This document shows, one piece after another, positions 25,023 to 32,686 of a stretch of DNA of 64,000 nt (position 1 is the stretch's first letter; each line of letters starts with the position of its first letter). Under the pieces are notes generated by a model. It did not search any database, was not told the DNA's origin, and saw nothing but the letters and a program-made list of their open reading frames with translations. The translations under genes and the position numbers were made by a program. The DNA comes from Pseudomonas extremorientalis (GTDB taxonomy: Bacteria > Pseudomonadota > Gammaproteobacteria > Pseudomonadales > Pseudomonadaceae), in assembly GCF_001870465.1 (NCBI RefSeq), contig NZ_MDGK01000052.1, forward strand, positions 186,001 to 250,000. Reading direction: 5' to 3'.

Positions 25023-25964
25023 ATGCTGGCAATTTTCCTCTCCACCCTCACCATCACCGCGCCGGTGTTTGCCATGCTGTTCCTCGGTGTGTTGCTCAAG
25101 CGCATCAACTGGATCAACGACAACTTCATCCATACGGCCTCGTCCCTGGTGTTCAACGTCACCATGCCGGCGTTGCTGTTCCTCGGCATCCTGCATGCCG
25201 ACCTGCATTCGGCGCTCAAGCCGGGTTTGCTGATCTATTTTGCCGTCGCCACCTTGCTCAGCTTTGCCCTGGCCTGGGGCTGGGCGATCTTTCGTTGCCC
25301 GCGTGAAGACCGGGGCATCTACACCCAGGGGGCGTTTCGCGGTAATAACGGCGTGATTGGCCTGGCGCTGGCCGCCAGCATGTACGGTGACTACGGCATC
25401 TCCCTCGGCGCGATCCTCGCAGCGCTGGTGATCCTGTTCTACAACACGCTGTCGACCATCGTGCTGGCGGTGTACAGCCCGGTGATCAAGTCCGACCCGT
25501 GGAGCATCTGCAAGAGTGTACTGGCCAATCCGTTGATCATCAGCGTGATCGCGGCGGCGCCGTTCGCCTATTTCCAGATCGGCCTGCCCGGTTGGCTGGA
25601 AAAATCCATGCAGTACCTGGCGGACACTACCTTGCCGCTGGCATTGATCTGCATCGGCGGCACCTTGTCACTGACGGCTTTGCGCAAGAGCGGCAACATG
25701 GCATTGAGCGCAAGCCTGATGAAGATGGTCTGGCTGCCGGTGGTCGCCACCCTGGGCGCCTGGCTGCTGGGCTTTCGCGGGGCGGAGTTGGGGATTCTGT
25801 TCCTGTACTTCGGCGCACCGACCGCCGCGGCGAGCTTCGTGATGGCCAGGGCGGCCGAGGGCAACCATGAACTGGCGGCAGCGATTATCGTGATCACCAC
25901 CTTGATGGCGGCGGTGACCACGAATATCGGGATCTTTGTGTTGCAGGCGGGTGGTTGGATCTGA
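25023..25964 (+). CDS. AEC-family transporter
   Basis: 313 residues with about ten membrane helices and the typical auxin-efflux-carrier N-terminus (TITAPVFAMLFLGVLLKRINWI). The first five-helix repeat ends around 150; the second carries PLALICIGGTLSLTAL and the conserved NP-type break in VLANPLII. In bacteria the family includes malonate and malate carriers and unassigned permeases. It is flanked by REP doublets on both sides and stands alone, so context does not suggest a substrate. The start is the ATG at 25023 with a weak AAGG upstream. Confidence 0.88.
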   Translation: MLAIFLSTLTITAPVFAMLFLGVLLKRINWINDNFIHTASSLVFNVTMPALLFLGILHADLHSALKPGLLIYFAVATLLSFALAWGWAIFRCPREDRGIYTQGAFRGNNGVIGLALAASMYGDYGISLGAILAALVILFYNTLSTIVLAVYSPVIKSDPWSICKSVLANPLIISVIAAAPFAYFQIGLPGWLEKSMQYLADTTLPLALICIGGTLSLTALRKSGNMALSASLMKMVWLPVVATLGAWLLGFRGAELGILFLYFGAPTAAASFVMARAAEGNHELAAAIIVITTLMAAVTTNIGIFVLQAGGWI

Positions 25965-25988
25965 ACGCCCGGGTGCCTGTGAGGGCCA

Positions 25989-26060
25989 ATCGGGGGCAAG
26001 CCCCCTCCCACATTGGACGGGCGAGCACATTCAAAGTGGGAGGGGGCTTGCCCCCGATAG
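25989..26060. repeat. REP doublet (REPIN-like), inverted pair
   Basis: Inverted REP copies 25989-26012 and 26036-26060, GTGGGAGG ends inward, 23-nt spacer. It lies between the convergent ends of the AEC permease and the CMD-like gene. Confidence 0.9.
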
Positions 26061-26071
26061 CTATCTGACCG

Positions 26072-26455
26072 TCACTGCTGATCGGTCTGATACGCGTCGA
26101 TCACTTCCTGCGCGGCACGGAACGCATCAATCGCCGCCGGCACGCCGGCATACACCGCGCAATGCAGCAGTGCTTCGCGGATTTCCTCCACGGTACAACC
26201 GTTGTTCAGTGCGCCGCGCACGTGGCCCTTCAATTCCTGCGGGCACTTGAGCGCGGTCAGGGCGGCGAGGGTGATCAGGCTGCGGGTCTTCAGCGGCAAC
26301 CCTTCGCGGTTCCATACGCTGCCCCAGGCATGTTCGTTGACGAAATCCTGCAACGGCTGGCTGAACTCGGTGGCATTGCCCAGGGCGCGGTCGACGAACG
26401 TATCGCCCATGACCTGGCGACGCATTTGTACCCCGGGCTTCTTCTGATCGGTCAT
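26072..26455 (-). CDS. Carboxymuconolactone-decarboxylase-like protein (PcaC/AhpD group)
   Basis: 127 residues, all-helical CMD fold. Conserved family segments are HAWGSVWNREGLPLKTRSLITLAALTAL and EEIREALLHCAVYAGVPAAIDAF, including the LHC...G motif. The length and N-terminus resemble PcaC, which decarboxylates 4-carboxymuconolactone in the beta-ketoadipate pathway. No other pca gene is nearby, so this may be a paralogue of unknown substrate. Its start overlaps the end of the upstream CaCA gene by four bases (ATGA), so the two are translationally coupled. Confidence 0.85.
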   Translation of the reverse strand: MTDQKKPGVQMRRQVMGDTFVDRALGNATEFSQPLQDFVNEHAWGSVWNREGLPLKTRSLITLAALTALKCPQELKGHVRGALNNGCTVEEIREALLHCAVYAGVPAAIDAFRAAQEVIDAYQTDQQ

Positions 26456-27498
26456 TGCGCTTCCCTCTTGTGTTGGCGGCGCCAGGCTTGCAGCGTGCTG
26501 AACACCAGGAAAGCCACCAGCACTGGCAGGACGTAATACAGCATCAGTTGTTCAAGCTTGTTGGCCAGGGGCATGCCCGTGGTGAACGCCATCACGTGCA
26601 GCCCGTACGCCAGATACAGGCCCAGCAGTACCAGGCCTTCGGCGCGGGTCACGCGGTAACCGGTGTAGAACACCGGCAGGCACAGCACCACCACGCCGAG
26701 CATCACCGGCAGGTCGAAATCCAGGGCATTGGGCGACACCGACAGCGGAGACGGGGCGAGCAGGGCGGTCAGGCCCAACACGCCGAGCAGGTTGAACAGG
26801 TTGCTGCCGATCACGTTACCCACGGCAATGTCCCGCTCGCCGCGCAAGGCGGCGATCAGTGACGTCGCCAGGCAGGGCAGGGAGGTGCCGACACCGATCA
26901 GGGTCAGCCCGATCACACGTTCCGACAGGCCCAGGTCGCTCGCCACATCCACCGCCGCGCCCAACAGCAAATGCCCGGCCAGCACCAGGATCAGAAAACC
27001 ACCGATCATCAGCACCACGCTGCTCAGCCACGGCGCCCTGGCCACCGTGTCCAGGGTGCGCGGGCGGCGGGAGTGGCGCGTCTGGTAGTGCAATACGCCG
27101 AGGTAAGCGAGCAGGGCAACAAGCAGCATCAGGCCGTCGATGGGCGTGAGTTCTTCGTTGGCCGCCAGGGTGAACACCAGCAGCCCGGCCAGGATCATCA
27201 CGGGGATGTCCAGGCGCACCAACTGGCGTGAGACCCGCAGCGGAATAATCAGCGCCGACAGGCCCAGGGTCACCAGGATGTTGAAGATGCTGCTGCCGAT
27301 CACGCTGCCCACGGCGATATCAGTATTGCCGGCCAGGGTGGCTTGCAGGCTGACAGTCATTTGCGGTGCGCTGCTGCCGAAGGCGACGATGGTCAGGCCG
27401 ATGATCAGTGGCCGCACCTTGAGGCTAGCGGCCAGGCGCACGGCGGCACGCACCAGGATTTCGGCACCGAGGATCAGCAGCACCAGGCCGCTGACCAA
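26452..27498 (-). CDS. CaCA-family (sodium/calcium exchanger-like) membrane protein with altered ion site
   Basis: 348 residues from a TTG at 27498, about ten membrane helices in two inverted repeats, as in YrbG/NCX_Mj. The alpha-1 motif reads FGSSAPQMTVSL and alpha-2 reads GVGTSLPCLATSL. The Glu that normally follows the Pro in each (GTSAPE, GTSLPE) is Gln and Cys here. Those two Glu form the cation site in NCX_Mj, so normal Na+/Ca2+ exchange is doubtful. The start is unsure: an ATT about 36 nt further upstream has GGAG at a better spacing, and no ATG or GTG is available. It follows the RlpA-like gene and overlaps the CMD-like gene by four bases. Confidence 0.85.
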   Translation of the reverse strand: MVSGLVLLILGAEILVRAAVRLAASLKVRPLIIGLTIVAFGSSAPQMTVSLQATLAGNTDIAVGSVIGSSIFNILVTLGLSALIIPLRVSRQLVRLDIPVMILAGLLVFTLAANEELTPIDGLMLLVALLAYLGVLHYQTRHSRRPRTLDTVARAPWLSSVVLMIGGFLILVLAGHLLLGAAVDVASDLGLSERVIGLTLIGVGTSLPCLATSLIAALRGERDIAVGNVIGSNLFNLLGVLGLTALLAPSPLSVSPNALDFDLPVMLGVVVLCLPVFYTGYRVTRAEGLVLLGLYLAYGLHVMAFTTGMPLANKLEQLMLYYVLPVLVAFLVFSTLQAWRRQHKREAQ

Positions 27499-27556
27499 TT
27501 CCAGCAGGCTCCAGGGCGAGAGGGCGGTTAATCCGAAAATGGCCAGGGCTCCGTTT

Positions 27557-27928
27557 TCAATTGCTCAGGGCTTGCACGCGAACTCGCGCCGTACCGCTGC
27601 CGATCATACCCAGCTGTTGGGCGGCCTTGCGTGAAAGATCGATCAAGCGCCCACGTGTATGCGGGCCGCGATCATTGATGCGGACAACCACGGATCGGTC
27701 GTTGTCGAGATTGGTGACCTTGACCTGCGTGCCGAAGGGCAGGCGCCGGTGGGCGGCGGTCAGGGCGTTCTGGTTGAAGGGTTCACCGCTGGCAGTTTTC
27801 TTGCCGTGGTGTTTGGCGCCGTAGTAGGACGCAGTGCCGGTTTCGTCGTAGCCGTTGGGGTCGATGAGGCCGCTGGCGCAGCCGGCCAACAGGGAGAACA
27901 GGGCCAGGAGGCCGAGTAGACGCTTCAT
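27557..27928 (-). CDS. Small RlpA-like lipoprotein
   Basis: 123 residues. A lipoprotein signal with lipobox LLAGC (Cys at ~17) is followed by a double-psi beta-barrel domain (~30-120). Family motifs are TASYYGAKHHGKKTASGE and VVRINDRGPHTRGRLIDLS, including the Asp thought to be catalytic. RlpA proteins cut peptidoglycan strands lacking stem peptides. This one lacks the C-terminal SPOR domain of the main septal RlpA, so it should be an auxiliary paralogue. It is first in a likely three-gene unit with the CaCA and CMD-like genes. Confidence 0.88.
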   Translation of the reverse strand: MKRLLGLLALFSLLAGCASGLIDPNGYDETGTASYYGAKHHGKKTASGEPFNQNALTAAHRRLPFGTQVKVTNLDNDRSVVVRINDRGPHTRGRLIDLSRKAAQQLGMIGSGTARVRVQALSN

Positions 27929-27952
27929 TTCCAGGTTATCCCCCTATTGAAT

Positions 27953-28040
27953 GTGGGAGGGGGCTTGCCCCGATAGCGGCGCGTCAGTCAATAGAGTTGC
28001 TGGCTGATACACCCTCATCGGGGGCATGCCCCCTCCCACA
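27953..28040. repeat. Two REP copies in the opposite inverted arrangement
   Basis: GTGGGAGGGGGCTTGCCCCG (27953-27977) and ATCGGGGGCATGCCCCCTCC (28017-28040) are inverted with the CGAT ends facing the 39-nt spacer. This is the reverse of the other three doublets in the window. Confidence 0.85.
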
Positions 28041-28086
28041 GTAGGCCGAGTTGAGCATGAGGTCTCACTCGGTCTCTTCATCGCTG

Positions 28087-29532
28087 TCAGCCTTCGAGTT
28101 TGCTTTTCAGCAATTCGTTCACCTGTTGCGGGTTGGCCTTGCCTTTGGAGGCTTTCATCGCCTGGCCCACAAAGAAGCCGAACATCTTGCCGCGCTTGGC
28201 TTCGTCTGCCGCACGGTATTGTTCGACCTGCTCGGCGTTGGCCGCGAGCATTTCATCCAGCACAGCCGAGATCGCGCCGCTGTCGGTGACTTGCTTGAGG
28301 CCGCGCTTCTCGATGATCTCGTCGGCGCTGCCTTCGCCGCCGGCCATGGCTTCGAACACGGTCTTGGCGATTTTGCCGGAGATAGTGTTGTCCTTGATGC
28401 GCAGCAGCATGCCGCCCAGTTGCTCGGCGCTGACCGGGGCCTCGTCGATTTCCAGGCCTTGCTTGTTCAACAGGCTGCCCAGCTCAACCATCACCCAGTT
28501 GGCCGCCAGCTTGGCGTCACCAGCAATGTTCACGACTTTTTCGAAGTAGTTGGCTTGCTCGCGGCTGGACGCCAGGACGCTCGCATCGTAGACCGACAGA
28601 CCGAACTGTTCCTGGAAGCGCTCGCGTTTCTGCTGCGGCAGTTCCGGCAGGGTGGCGCGGATCTCGTTGAGGAACGAGTCCTCCAGCACCACCGGCAACA
28701 GGTCCGGATCGGGGAAGTAACGGTAGTCGTTGGCTTCCTCTTTGCTGCGCATAGCGCGGGTTTCGTCTTTGTTCGGGTCGTACAGGCGAGTTTGCTGGAT
28801 GACCTTGCCGCCGTCTTCGATCAGCTCGATCTGGCGACGCACTTCGCTGTTGATCGCTTTCTCGATGAAGCGGAACGAGTTGACGTTCTTGATCTCGCAG
28901 CGAGTGCCAAACTCAACCTGGCCCTTTGGACGGATCGACACGTTGCAGTCGCAACGCAGCGAGCCTTCGGCCATGTTGCCGTCGCAGATGCCCAGGTAGC
29001 GCACCAACGCGTGGATGGTCTTGACGTAGGCCACGGCTTCCTTGGCGCTGCGCATGTCCGGCTCGGACACGATTTCCAGCAGCGGCGTACCGGCACGGTT
29101 CAGGTCGATACCGGTCGCGCCGGGGAATTCTTCGTGCAGGCTCTTGCCGGCGTCTTCTTCCAGGTGCGCACGGGTCACGCCGACGCGCTTGATGGTGCCG
29201 TCTTCCAGCGGGATGTCCAGGTGGCCCTTGCCGACGATCGGCAATTCCATCTGGCTGATCTGGTAGCCCTTGGGCAGGTCCGGGTAGAAGTAGTTCTTGC
29301 GCGCGAACACGTTGTGCTGGCCGATTTCGGCGTCAATCGCCAGGCCGAACATCACCGCCATGCGCACCGCTTCCTGGTTCAACACCGGCAGTACACCGGG
29401 CATGCCCAGGTCGACCAGGCTGGCCTGGGTGTTGGGCTCGGAGCCGAACGTGGTGGCGCTACCGGAGAAAATCTTCGATTGGGTGGCGAGCTGGGTATGA
29501 ATCTCCAGCCCGATCACGACTTCCCATTGCAT
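28087..29532 (-). CDS. gatB: Aspartyl/glutamyl-tRNA(Asn/Gln) amidotransferase subunit B
   Basis: 481 residues. The N-terminal kinase/cradle domain starts WEVVIGLEIHTQLATQSKIFSG. The Cys residues of the metal/tRNA site region appear in GSLRCDCNVSIRPKG, and a C-terminal YqeY-like helical domain (~330-481) grips tRNA. GatB activates misacylated Glu-tRNA-Gln or Asp-tRNA-Asn with ATP and receives ammonia from GatA. TGAGGAGA, overlapping the gatA stop, is its ribosome binding site. Last gene of gatCAB. Confidence 0.97.
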   Translation of the reverse strand: MQWEVVIGLEIHTQLATQSKIFSGSATTFGSEPNTQASLVDLGMPGVLPVLNQEAVRMAVMFGLAIDAEIGQHNVFARKNYFYPDLPKGYQISQMELPIVGKGHLDIPLEDGTIKRVGVTRAHLEEDAGKSLHEEFPGATGIDLNRAGTPLLEIVSEPDMRSAKEAVAYVKTIHALVRYLGICDGNMAEGSLRCDCNVSIRPKGQVEFGTRCEIKNVNSFRFIEKAINSEVRRQIELIEDGGKVIQQTRLYDPNKDETRAMRSKEEANDYRYFPDPDLLPVVLEDSFLNEIRATLPELPQQKRERFQEQFGLSVYDASVLASSREQANYFEKVVNIAGDAKLAANWVMVELGSLLNKQGLEIDEAPVSAEQLGGMLLRIKDNTISGKIAKTVFEAMAGGEGSADEIIEKRGLKQVTDSGAISAVLDEMLAANAEQVEQYRAADEAKRGKMFGFFVGQAMKASKGKANPQQVNELLKSKLEG

Positions 29533-29542
29533 AGTGTTCTCC

Positions 29543-30994
29543 TCAGAAGCCGGTAGGGGTGCGAGTGTGCCAGTCAGTGTTCAACTGGTACTGGTGCGCC
29601 ACATTGAGCAGGCGGCCTTCCTGGAAATACGGGGCGAGCAATTGCACACCAACCGGCAGGCCGTCGACGAAACCGGCGGGCATGGACAAGCCCGGCAGGC
29701 CCGCGAGGTTGGCGGTGATGGTGTACAGGTCTTCGAGGTACGCAGCCACCGGGTCGCCGTTCTTGGCGCCGAGTTTCCAGGCCGGGTTCGGCGTGGTTGG
29801 GCCGAGGATCACGTCGACGTGTTCAAAGGCGGCCATGAAGTCGTTCTTCACCAGGCGACGGATTTTCTGCGCCTTCAGGTAGTACGCGTCGTAGTAACCG
29901 GCCGACAGGGCGTAGGCGCCGACCATGATGCGGCGCTGCACTTCGGCGCCGAAGCCTTCGCCACGGGAACGTTTGTACAGGTCGGTGAGGTCTTTCGGGT
30001 TTTCGCAGCGGTAGCCGAAGCGCACGCCGTCGAAACGCGACAGGTTGGAGGAGGCCTCTGCCGGCGCGATCACGTAGTACGCAGGAATCGCGTGCTGGTT
30101 GTTCGGCAGGCTGATCTCCTTGATCACCGCGCCGAGGCCTTCCAGCGTCTTGACGCTGTTGTGCACCAGTTCGGCGATGCGCGGGTCGAGGCCGGCACTG
30201 AAGTATTCCTTCGGCACGCCGATGCGCAGGCCCTTGAGCGAGGTGTTCAGGCTGGCGCTGTAGTCCGGCACGGGCTCATCGATGCTGGTGGAGTCCTGTT
30301 TATCGAAACCGGCCATGCCTTGTAACAATATCGCGCAGTCTTCGGCGGTGCGGGCCAGGGGGCCGCCCTGATCGAGGCTGGACGCGTAGGCGATCATGCC
30401 CCAGCGGGAAACGCGACCGTAGGTCGGTTTCAGGCCGGTGAGGTTGGTGAACGCGGCAGGCTGGCGGATCGAACCACCGGTGTCGGTGGCCGTGGCGGCC
30501 GGCAGGAAGCGTGCGGCGACGGCTGCAGCCGAACCACCGGACGAACCGCCGGGCACGTGCTCCAGGTTCCACGGGTTTTTCACCGCGCCGTAGTAGCTCG
30601 ACTCGTTGGCCGAACCCATGGCGAATTCGTCCATGTTGGTCTTGCCCAGGGTCACGGCCCCGGCGGCAGCCAGCTTGGACACCACGGTGGCGTCGTAGGG
30701 GGCTTTAAAGTTGTCGAGCATCTTCGAGCCGCAGCTGGTGCGAATGCCCTGGGTGCAGAACAGGTCTTTGTGGGCAATCGGCGCGCCCAGCAGTGGGCCA
30801 TTTTCACCGTTGGCGCGACGTGCGTCGGCGGCCTTGGCCTGGCTCAAGGCCAGCTCTTCGGTGAGGCTGATGAAGCTGTTGACCTTCGGGTCGTGCTCGG
30901 CGATACGCGCCAGCAGGGTCTTGGTCAGCTCTTCGGAAGAAAACTTTTTGTCGGCGAGACCGCGGGCGATCTCGGCCAGAGTCATGTGATGCAT
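29543..30994 (-). CDS. gatA: Aspartyl/glutamyl-tRNA(Asn/Gln) amidotransferase subunit A
   Basis: 483-residue amidase-signature enzyme. The triad is Lys76 (AHKDLF), Ser151 (PGGSSGGS) and the nucleophile Ser175 (DTGGSIRQPA). It hydrolyses glutamine and channels ammonia to GatB. AAAGGGAAAGAG lies before the ATG at 30994; a second ATG nine bases on is possible, but the longer form matches Pseudomonas relatives. It sits 16 nt after gatC and 10 nt before gatB. Confidence 0.97.
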   Translation of the reverse strand: MHHMTLAEIARGLADKKFSSEELTKTLLARIAEHDPKVNSFISLTEELALSQAKAADARRANGENGPLLGAPIAHKDLFCTQGIRTSCGSKMLDNFKAPYDATVVSKLAAAGAVTLGKTNMDEFAMGSANESSYYGAVKNPWNLEHVPGGSSGGSAAAVAARFLPAATATDTGGSIRQPAAFTNLTGLKPTYGRVSRWGMIAYASSLDQGGPLARTAEDCAILLQGMAGFDKQDSTSIDEPVPDYSASLNTSLKGLRIGVPKEYFSAGLDPRIAELVHNSVKTLEGLGAVIKEISLPNNQHAIPAYYVIAPAEASSNLSRFDGVRFGYRCENPKDLTDLYKRSRGEGFGAEVQRRIMVGAYALSAGYYDAYYLKAQKIRRLVKNDFMAAFEHVDVILGPTTPNPAWKLGAKNGDPVAAYLEDLYTITANLAGLPGLSMPAGFVDGLPVGVQLLAPYFQEGRLLNVAHQYQLNTDWHTRTPTGF

Positions 30995-31010
30995 TGCAGG
31001 CTCTTTCCCT

Positions 31011-31298
31011 TTAGTCGATGACTTTCGGAACCAGGTACAGGCCGTTTTCGACCGCTGGCGCGATGGACTGGTAGGCCTCGCGATTATTACTCTCGGTCAC
31101 GACGTCAGCGCGCAGGCGCTGGCTGGCTTCCAGTGGGTGAGCCAGGGGCTCGATGCCGTCGGTATTCACGGCCTGCATTTGGTCGACCAGCCCGAGAATG
31201 CTGTTCAGGGCGGCGGTGGTCTGTGGAAGATCGACTTCATTGAGGCCCAGGCAGGCCAGATGAGCGATTTTTTCCACGTCGGAGCGTTCAAGCGTCAT
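31011..31298 (-). CDS. gatC: Aspartyl/glutamyl-tRNA(Asn/Gln) amidotransferase subunit C
   Basis: 95 residues, standard GatC length. An N-terminal helical bundle (LERSDVEKIAHLACLGL) and an extended C-terminus (EPLAHPLE, VPKVID) wrap GatA and GatB. It stabilises GatA. First gene of gatCAB, divergent from mreB across about 210 nt, the usual Pseudomonas arrangement. Confidence 0.96.
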   Translation of the reverse strand: MTLERSDVEKIAHLACLGLNEVDLPQTTAALNSILGLVDQMQAVNTDGIEPLAHPLEASQRLRADVVTESNNREAYQSIAPAVENGLYLVPKVID

Positions 31299-31508
31299 GG
31301 GAATCTCCAGTGGAAAACAGAACGGAGGCTGTCCGTGTGTTAGATTGTCGGAACACTACCGCATTTCTACGGTCTTACGGCCGCGATTGTGGGGTTAGGT
31401 GCACAGAAAGTCGGCCAATTTAGCACATTGGCGCCTTGCCCAAAATCCCTGTCGTTGTTAGAGTTTGCCGCACTTTTTTACCCACGCGTTGCCTAGGGTC
31501 CCTTTCCC

Positions 31509-32546
31509 ATGTTCAAGAAACTGCGTGGCATGTTTTCCAGCGATCTTTCCATTGACCTGGGCACTGCCAACACCCTTATTTACGTGCGCGAGCGCGGTAT
31601 CGTCCTGAATGAGCCATCGGTTGTGGCCATTCGGACCCATGGTAATCAGAAAAGTGTCGTTGCCGTCGGCACCGAGGCCAAGCGCATGCTCGGCCGTACA
31701 CCAGGCAATATTGCTGCCATTCGTCCGATGAAAGACGGCGTGATCGCAGACTTCAGTGTCTGCGAGAAGATGCTGCAGTACTTCATCAACAAGGTTCACG
31801 AAAACAGTTTCCTGCAGCCCAGCCCTCGTGTGCTGATCTGTGTTCCATGCAAGTCCACCCAGGTTGAGCGTCGTGCCATCCGTGAATCGGCCCTCGGTGC
31901 CGGTGCCCGTGAAGTGTTCCTGATCGAAGAGCCAATGGCTGCTGCGATCGGTGCCGGCCTGCCGGTTGAAGAAGCGCGCGGTTCGATGGTGGTGGATATC
32001 GGTGGTGGTACCACTGAAATCGCCCTGATTTCCCTGAACGGTGTGGTGTATGCCGAGTCCGTCCGTGTAGGCGGCGACCGCTTCGACGAAGCGATCATCA
32101 CTTATGTGCGCCGTAACTACGGCAGCCTGATCGGCGAATCCACCGCAGAGCGCATCAAGCAGGAAATCGGCACCGCCTATCCAGGCGGCGAAGTACGCGA
32201 AGTCGATGTTCGCGGTCGCAACCTGGCCGAAGGCGTGCCACGTGCCTTCACCCTGAACTCCAATGAAGTGCTGGAGGCTCTGCAGGAGTCCCTGGCGACC
32301 ATCGTTCAGGCCGTTAAGAGTGCCCTGGAGCAATCGCCGCCGGAACTGGCTTCCGACATCGCCGAGCGTGGCCTGGTACTGACCGGTGGTGGCGCCTTGC
32401 TGCGTGACCTCGACAAATTGCTGGCCCAGGAAACCGGCCTGCCGGTGATCGTCGCCGAAGACCCGCTGACCTGTGTTGCTCGCGGTGGTGGTCGTGCACT
32501 GGAAATGATGGATAAACACACCATGGACCTGCTTTCCAGCGAATAA
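31509..32546 (+). CDS. mreB: Rod-shape protein MreB
   Basis: 345 residues, actin fold. Phosphate-binding loops are LSIDLGTANTLIYV (~13-26) and MVVDIGGGTTEIAL; the later GLVLTGGGALLRDL is also conserved. The N-terminal MFKKLRGMF helix is the amphipathic membrane anchor. It polymerises under the inner membrane and guides lateral wall synthesis. First gene of mreBCD. A hairpin lies in the 140-nt gap before mreC, which may set mreB mRNA above mreCD. Confidence 0.98.
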   Translation: MFKKLRGMFSSDLSIDLGTANTLIYVRERGIVLNEPSVVAIRTHGNQKSVVAVGTEAKRMLGRTPGNIAAIRPMKDGVIADFSVCEKMLQYFINKVHENSFLQPSPRVLICVPCKSTQVERRAIRESALGAGAREVFLIEEPMAAAIGAGLPVEEARGSMVVDIGGGTTEIALISLNGVVYAESVRVGGDRFDEAIITYVRRNYGSLIGESTAERIKQEIGTAYPGGEVREVDVRGRNLAEGVPRAFTLNSNEVLEALQESLATIVQAVKSALEQSPPELASDIAERGLVLTGGGALLRDLDKLLAQETGLPVIVAEDPLTCVARGGGRALEMMDKHTMDLLSSE

Positions 32547-32577
32547 GCCTTTGCTGATGAGCCCATGTTTCGCCCGC

Positions 32578-32601
32578 AGGCAGCACTTTGCAGTGCTGCC
32601 T
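32578..32601 (+). promoter_or_regulatory. Hairpin between mreB and mreC
   Basis: AGGCAGCAC pairs perfectly with GTGCTGCCT around TTTGCA. No T run follows, so it is more likely an mRNA-stability or processing element than a terminator. Confidence 0.5.
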
Positions 32602-32686
32602 GTTGGCGTTTATCTTCTTCAATCTGCATCCAGGCCGGTTAGATGCCGTATGAATAAAGAGAACATTTGCCTGGGAGGAGCGGCTT

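Noticed and set aside
24874..28040. Possible CRISPR array from repeated ~25-nt units
   Set aside because: The units are palindromic REP copies at irregular distances between genes, with no regular spacers and no cas genes.
28051..30325. Plus-strand open frames opposite gatB and gatA
   Set aside because: Antisense shadows; the minus-strand frames hold full amidotransferase motifs.
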